The notes under the pieces were generated by a model. It did not search any database, was not told the origin of the DNA, and was given only the letters and a program-made list of their open reading frames with translations. Below are positions 6,204 to 8,471 of a DNA stretch of 8,471 bases, in pieces (the first letter of the stretch is position 1; the number at the start of each line of letters is the position of its first letter). The stretch lies in NCBI GenBank assembly GCA_021780275.1, contig JAJXZC010000375.1:1-8471 (forward strand), given 5' to 3'. The stretch is from Pseudomonadota bacterium (GTDB taxonomy: Bacteria; Pseudomonadota; Alphaproteobacteria; Parvibaculales; Parvibaculaceae). The translations under genes were made by a program, and so were the position numbers.

Positions 6204-6431
6204 TCACCGATCGCGCAGAAGCGTCCAAGCCTCGACGCCCAGCCCCCGCGCGATACGGCCTATGTTGTCGATGGACACGTTTCGCTCCGATCGCTCGACG
6301 GAGCTGAGATAGGTGCGATTGACGCCGCACTCGTGCGAGAGCGCCTCCTGGCTGAGCCCGCGCGCAGCACGCAGCTGGCGCATGTTCCTCGCCAGAATGT
6401 CGCGCAGGTCCCCTTTGTGCGTCCGCTTCAC
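6204..6431 (-). CDS. XRE-family helix-turn-helix regulator
   Basis: Regulator of 75 aa with a GTG start at 6431, supported by a GCAGGA ribosome binding site (complement of 6441-6446). It is nearly all HTH_3 domain: RNMRQLRAARGLSQEALS forms the first helices, Q28 to R47 the helix-turn-helix (QEALSHECGVNRTYLSSVER), and RNVSIDNIGRIARGL the closing helices. That closing motif is also typical of controller proteins of restriction-modification systems, but no methylase or nuclease is nearby. It is divergent from the lipoprotein gene and convergent with the core operon, a usual place for an element repressor. The dyad over its start codon suggests autoregulation. Confidence 0.9.
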   Translation of the reverse strand: MKRTHKGDLRDILARNMRQLRAARGLSQEALSHECGVNRTYLSSVERSERNVSIDNIGRIARGLGVEAWTLLRDR

Positions 6432-6438
6432 GGACGCA
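6418..6438. promoter_or_regulatory. perfect dyad over the XRE start codon
   Basis: TGCGTCCG (6418-6425) is perfectly inverted as CGGACGCA (6431-6438) around the five bases CTTCA. The GTG start of the XRE gene occupies 6429-6431, so the dyad spans the first codons and the gap to the ribosome binding site. It could be a dimeric operator for the XRE protein, or a hairpin in its mRNA that hides the start codon. The role is inferred from position and symmetry. Confidence 0.55.
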
Positions 6439-6455
6439 ATTCCTGCCGATTGACG

Positions 6456-6484
6456 ATTTTAAGGCGACCGCTTTTAAGTTACAA
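6456..6484 (-). promoter_or_regulatory. predicted sigma70-type promoter of the XRE gene
   Basis: On the minus strand, a -35 box TTGTAA (complement of 6479-6484) and a -10 box TAAAAT (complement of 6456-6461) are separated by exactly 17 bases, about 25 bases upstream of the GTG. TTTTAAG is repeated directly at 6457-6463 and 6472-6478 within it, a possible second protein site. The region is the AT-richest part of the 127-base divergent intergenic stretch. A plus-strand promoter for the lipoprotein could overlap it (TTGACG at 6450-6455 with a weak -10), which is less convincing. Confidence 0.55.
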
Positions 6485-6558
6485 TCGCAAGAGATTTCGA
6501 GAAAGCGTCGATGCTGGTCCGGGATTGCTCCGGCTGTCGCGACGCGATGAGGCGAGAG

Positions 6559-7032
6559 ATGAAAATTCGTTTGCGGTTGGCCATCGCGCCGATATTTGGC
6601 TTGATCGTCGCGGGATGCATTCACACCCAAGAATTGGCGCTAGCCCCGAACGTCGTCCGTCTCGATACGCAGGCGTCCGGCTGGCTGTTCACCGGGCAGG
6701 CGACGTCGCAGACCATGCGCCGTGCTGCGGAATTGACCCTCCAAAATGGCTATTCGCATTTCCGATTCGAACAAGCTGAACTTTCGCAGGGTTCTCAGCT
6801 CGCGGGCGTCTACGGGCAATCTCAAGGCACGGCATCGGCGCAGGGCAACGGCATGGTGACTGGCAACCTGTACTCGGGCTCCGCGTCGGCCCGCTATTCT
6901 GGTACGGGCTTCGCCACGCCGATCTACCGACGCACGGCGAATGTCGGCGTGACGGTCATCATGTTCCACGCGGACGAGCCGGGAGCCAAAGGCTCGTTCG
7001 ACGCGGCCGAGGTGCTGCGTCGGAATAGTTAA
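6559..7032 (+). CDS. small lipoprotein, CC0125/CC1285-like
   Basis: Protein of 157 aa with a lipoprotein signal peptide: basic MKIRLR, hydrophobic core, and the lipobox VAGC with the modified cysteine at C20. It would be exported and anchored in a membrane. I chose the ATG at 6559 because it gives a normal signal peptide and has GAGG at 6549-6552; an upstream ATG at 6511 would add 16 polar residues. Residues 55-65 (RAAELTLQNGY) followed by SHFRF resemble the conserved segment of the CC0125/CC1285 lipoprotein family of alphaproteobacteria. Residues about 74-117 are rich in Gly, Ser, Ala and Gln and probably flexible. The function of the family is not known to me. It is divergent from the XRE gene and 22 bases before the 387-aa gene. 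Confidence 0.8.
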   Translation: MKIRLRLAIAPIFGLIVAGCIHTQELALAPNVVRLDTQASGWLFTGQATSQTMRRAAELTLQNGYSHFRFEQAELSQGSQLAGVYGQSQGTASAQGNGMVTGNLYSGSASARYSGTGFATPIYRRTANVGVTVIMFHADEPGAKGSFDAAEVLRRNS

Positions 7033-7054
7033 GCCAAGTTCGGGGGCGTCGGTC

Positions 7055-8218
7055 TTGAGCTGGTGGCCATTCAGCGGGAAAGGAGCCAATCAACCTGATG
7101 CCGGACGGGAAGACGTGCTGGCGTCGCTCGTCGAGAAAACGATCCGGTTTCTGGACGACGAGGAAGCGCAGAATGCTCGGTTGCCCGCTCAGCTGCGCAG
7201 TCAGCTTGCGCGTGAGCGATGCGACAAAGTTCTTCCGGGCTTTGGAGAATTTGGCCGCGATCTGAACAATCCAGTCCCTGTCAACGGCGTTCTCGGCGAG
7301 CTTATCTACCTATCGAGTCTGCAAACGCACAGCGGCATTCCGCTTTGTTTCCACCGAATCGGTTCCTCGAATTCAATTGACATATTCGAGACCTGTTCGT
7401 ACGACGGTGGCCGATGGGATGTATTGTATTTGTCGCCCTATTTTCCAAGCAAATCTAGGTTCGCGCCCGAAGGGTATGTTATTGACCGTACGCATTCCCG
7501 AAACATGATGAAAGGGACGACGCTAGAGATTGGAGAATTCCCGAAATTCGTCTGTCAAGGAGCATTGGAATGCAGCAAGCGGTTGCTAGGCATCGCAATT
7601 ACTGACCTTCGGCTAAAACAATTCGAGTCCGATCCGATCAGACCGCGTCCAAGCCAACACCTCGATCTACTGGCCGATATCAAATATACAGATAAGTCAT
7701 TCATAGGACCGGATGGCGCTGTTACCTCACTCGGCAGGGACAGCTGCCTGACAGCGATTTTTGAAGAATCCGCTGTGACAACGATGGCCGCGGTTAAGTC
7801 AAGCAACGAGCTTTGGCCGACCACACTCAACGCAAGCTTTGAAGAGGAGATTGGCTATCTCATTCTAAGCACGATGGTCATTGCCGTCTTTGCCACCACC
7901 CGACCGGCCGGCAATGCAGCAGCCACAGCAGATCAACTCGTGCTTACAGTTCTAAAGCAGCTTGCAAAGGGAAGGGATATTGGGCCATTCCGCCGCCGCT
8001 ACGTTCAACGGTTCGAAACGCTGCGGGAGCTCGATTTCATCCGCACAAAGGAAGAGTTCAACGTAAACGAGCTGTCACTCCACATAGGCCGATGGCTTTC
8101 GGGCGAGAACGACATGCTACTTGGTATGACTTGCTACGGGCACCTCGGCATTGCGTTCCAGGGGATCGTCGAAGCGATCAAGCAAATGCGTCCAGAGTCC
8201 GACCGTGCATCCGAATAA
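7055..8218 (+). CDS. unrecognised 387-aa protein, probable cargo
   Basis: I do not recognise a family. The frame is open from a TTG at 7055, giving a tidy N-terminus (SWWPFSGKG); GGGGG at 7042-7046 is a weak ribosome binding site. A GTG at 7115 is an alternative start. Residues about 70-145 look like a compact beta-rich domain (LGELIYLSSL, IPLCFHRIGSS, RWDVLYLSPYFP). Residues 266-281 (IGYLILSTMVIAVFAT) are hydrophobic but short for a membrane span. The C-terminal third is helical, with FRRRYVQRFETLRELDFIRT. No signal peptide or known catalytic motif is visible. Base composition is lower in GC than the core operon (about 50% in two counted 60-base stretches), suggesting a different origin. The 22-base gap to the lipoprotein gene suggests one transcript. 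Confidence 0.8.
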   Translation: MSWWPFSGKGANQPDAGREDVLASLVEKTIRFLDDEEAQNARLPAQLRSQLARERCDKVLPGFGEFGRDLNNPVPVNGVLGELIYLSSLQTHSGIPLCFHRIGSSNSIDIFETCSYDGGRWDVLYLSPYFPSKSRFAPEGYVIDRTHSRNMMKGTTLEIGEFPKFVCQGALECSKRLLGIAITDLRLKQFESDPIRPRPSQHLDLLADIKYTDKSFIGPDGAVTSLGRDSCLTAIFEESAVTTMAAVKSSNELWPTTLNASFEEEIGYLILSTMVIAVFATTRPAGNAAATADQLVLTVLKQLAKGRDIGPFRRRYVQRFETLRELDFIRTKEEFNVNELSLHIGRWLSGENDMLLGMTCYGHLGIAFQGIVEAIKQMRPESDRASE

Positions 8219-8226
8219 TAGACACA

Positions 8227-8323
8227 TCAGGCGCCAATTGAAGTCGAGCGACGCGGCGCGGTGATTCTGGTCTCGATCCACGCGTCGAGGTCCGCGCTGC
8301 GCCCCAGTGCGCGCGAACATAGG
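8227..8323 (-). pseudogene. C-terminal remnant of an AlpA-like regulator
   Basis: The minus strand reads LCSRALGRSADLDAWIETR and then a short basic tail to a TGA at 8227-8229. The DLDAWIETR end matches the closing helix of AlpA/excisionase-like proteins, like the EELDAWARAK of the gene at 2235, and LCSRAL fits the segment before the wing. The N-terminal recognition helices are missing: the reading frame meets the putative insertion-sequence end at about 8324. A chance ATG in that end (8350-8352) keeps the frame open, giving about 41 residues, but those first residues do not resemble the family. It converges on the 387-aa gene, nine bases from its stop. Confidence 0.5.
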
Positions 8324-8471
8324 TGACCTGCCCCCTTCGGTCCCTCATTCATTGTGAGAGTCCTTCTCTGATTGGGGTACCTGAAGTCAAGCTGCTCCTA
8401 CTTTTTTCCTTGCTGGCGGTTGATCTCGTTCCCGTGGGCTACTCGCTTCTCTTCGCGGTCGGCGCATTGGC
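8324..8471 (-). mobile_element. possible insertion-sequence end, cut by the window edge
   Basis: From 8324 the plus strand reads TGACCTGCCCCCTTCGG; on the minus strand this ends in GGGGGCAGGTCA, the TG...CA terminus typical of IS3-like elements, preceded by GGACTCTCA, which I recall from such ends in Rhizobiales. It coincides with the point where the AlpA remnant loses its homology. A minus-strand frame from the window edge to a TAG at 8398-8400 (ending NRQQGKK) could be the transposase C-terminus, but I do not recognise it. The same codon register on the plus strand reads as a hydrophobic peptide (VKLLLLFSLLAVD), so the coding strand is undecided. The other end is outside the window. Confidence 0.35.

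Noticed and set aside
6147..6779. Plus-strand frame of 210 codons
   Set aside because: It lies over the well-supported XRE gene and the start of the lipoprotein gene in another frame; the product has no recognisable features.
8117..8320. Minus-strand frame of 67 codons near the right edge
   Set aside because: It overlaps the end of the 387-aa gene, and the AlpA-like match lies in a different minus-strand frame.

Overview
The window looks like the left part of an integrated mobile element in a high-GC alphaproteobacterium. The host call is an inference from the integrase type, the DUF927 helicase, the HGG-motif protein and a lipoprotein resembling the CC0125/CC1285 group. No 16S or housekeeping gene is present to fix it. 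GC content is uneven: I counted 43/60 G+C at 4201-4260, against 30/60 at 7381-7440 and 29/60 at 7681-7740.

Left edge (1-282): about 65 bases of probable chromosome, then a 45-base fragment that folds as the 3' part of a tRNA-Gly(CCC) gene on the minus strand and stops inside the anticodon loop. This is the expected scar of a tyrosine integrase. A short leader with three GCTTACC repeats follows.

Core module (283-6141, all plus strand, nearly gapless): integrase; unrecognised 194-aa protein; AlpA/excisionase-like helix-turn-helix protein; small helical protein; 640-aa DUF927 AAA+ helicase-like ATPase; 200-aa protein whose 5' coding region contains a two-armed array of 9-bp repeats; Cys/His HGG-motif protein; 188-aa protein with a conserved-looking C-terminal tail. 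Several neighbours share ATGA stop/start overlaps, so most of the block is probably one transcript. Integration, control and replication functions without capsid genes resemble a small integrative element or phage satellite. The repeat array directly after the helicase is a candidate replication origin.

Control and cargo (6142-8218): a minus-strand XRE repressor has a perfect dyad over its GTG start and a good sigma70-type promoter. Facing away from it are a small lipoprotein and an unrecognised 387-aa protein of lower GC, probably co-transcribed.

Right edge (8219-8471): the C-terminal remnant of a second AlpA-like regulator on the minus strand, cut where a TGACCTGCCCCC sequence like an insertion-sequence end begins. 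No matching second att site or intact tRNA-Gly is in the window, so the right boundary lies outside it.
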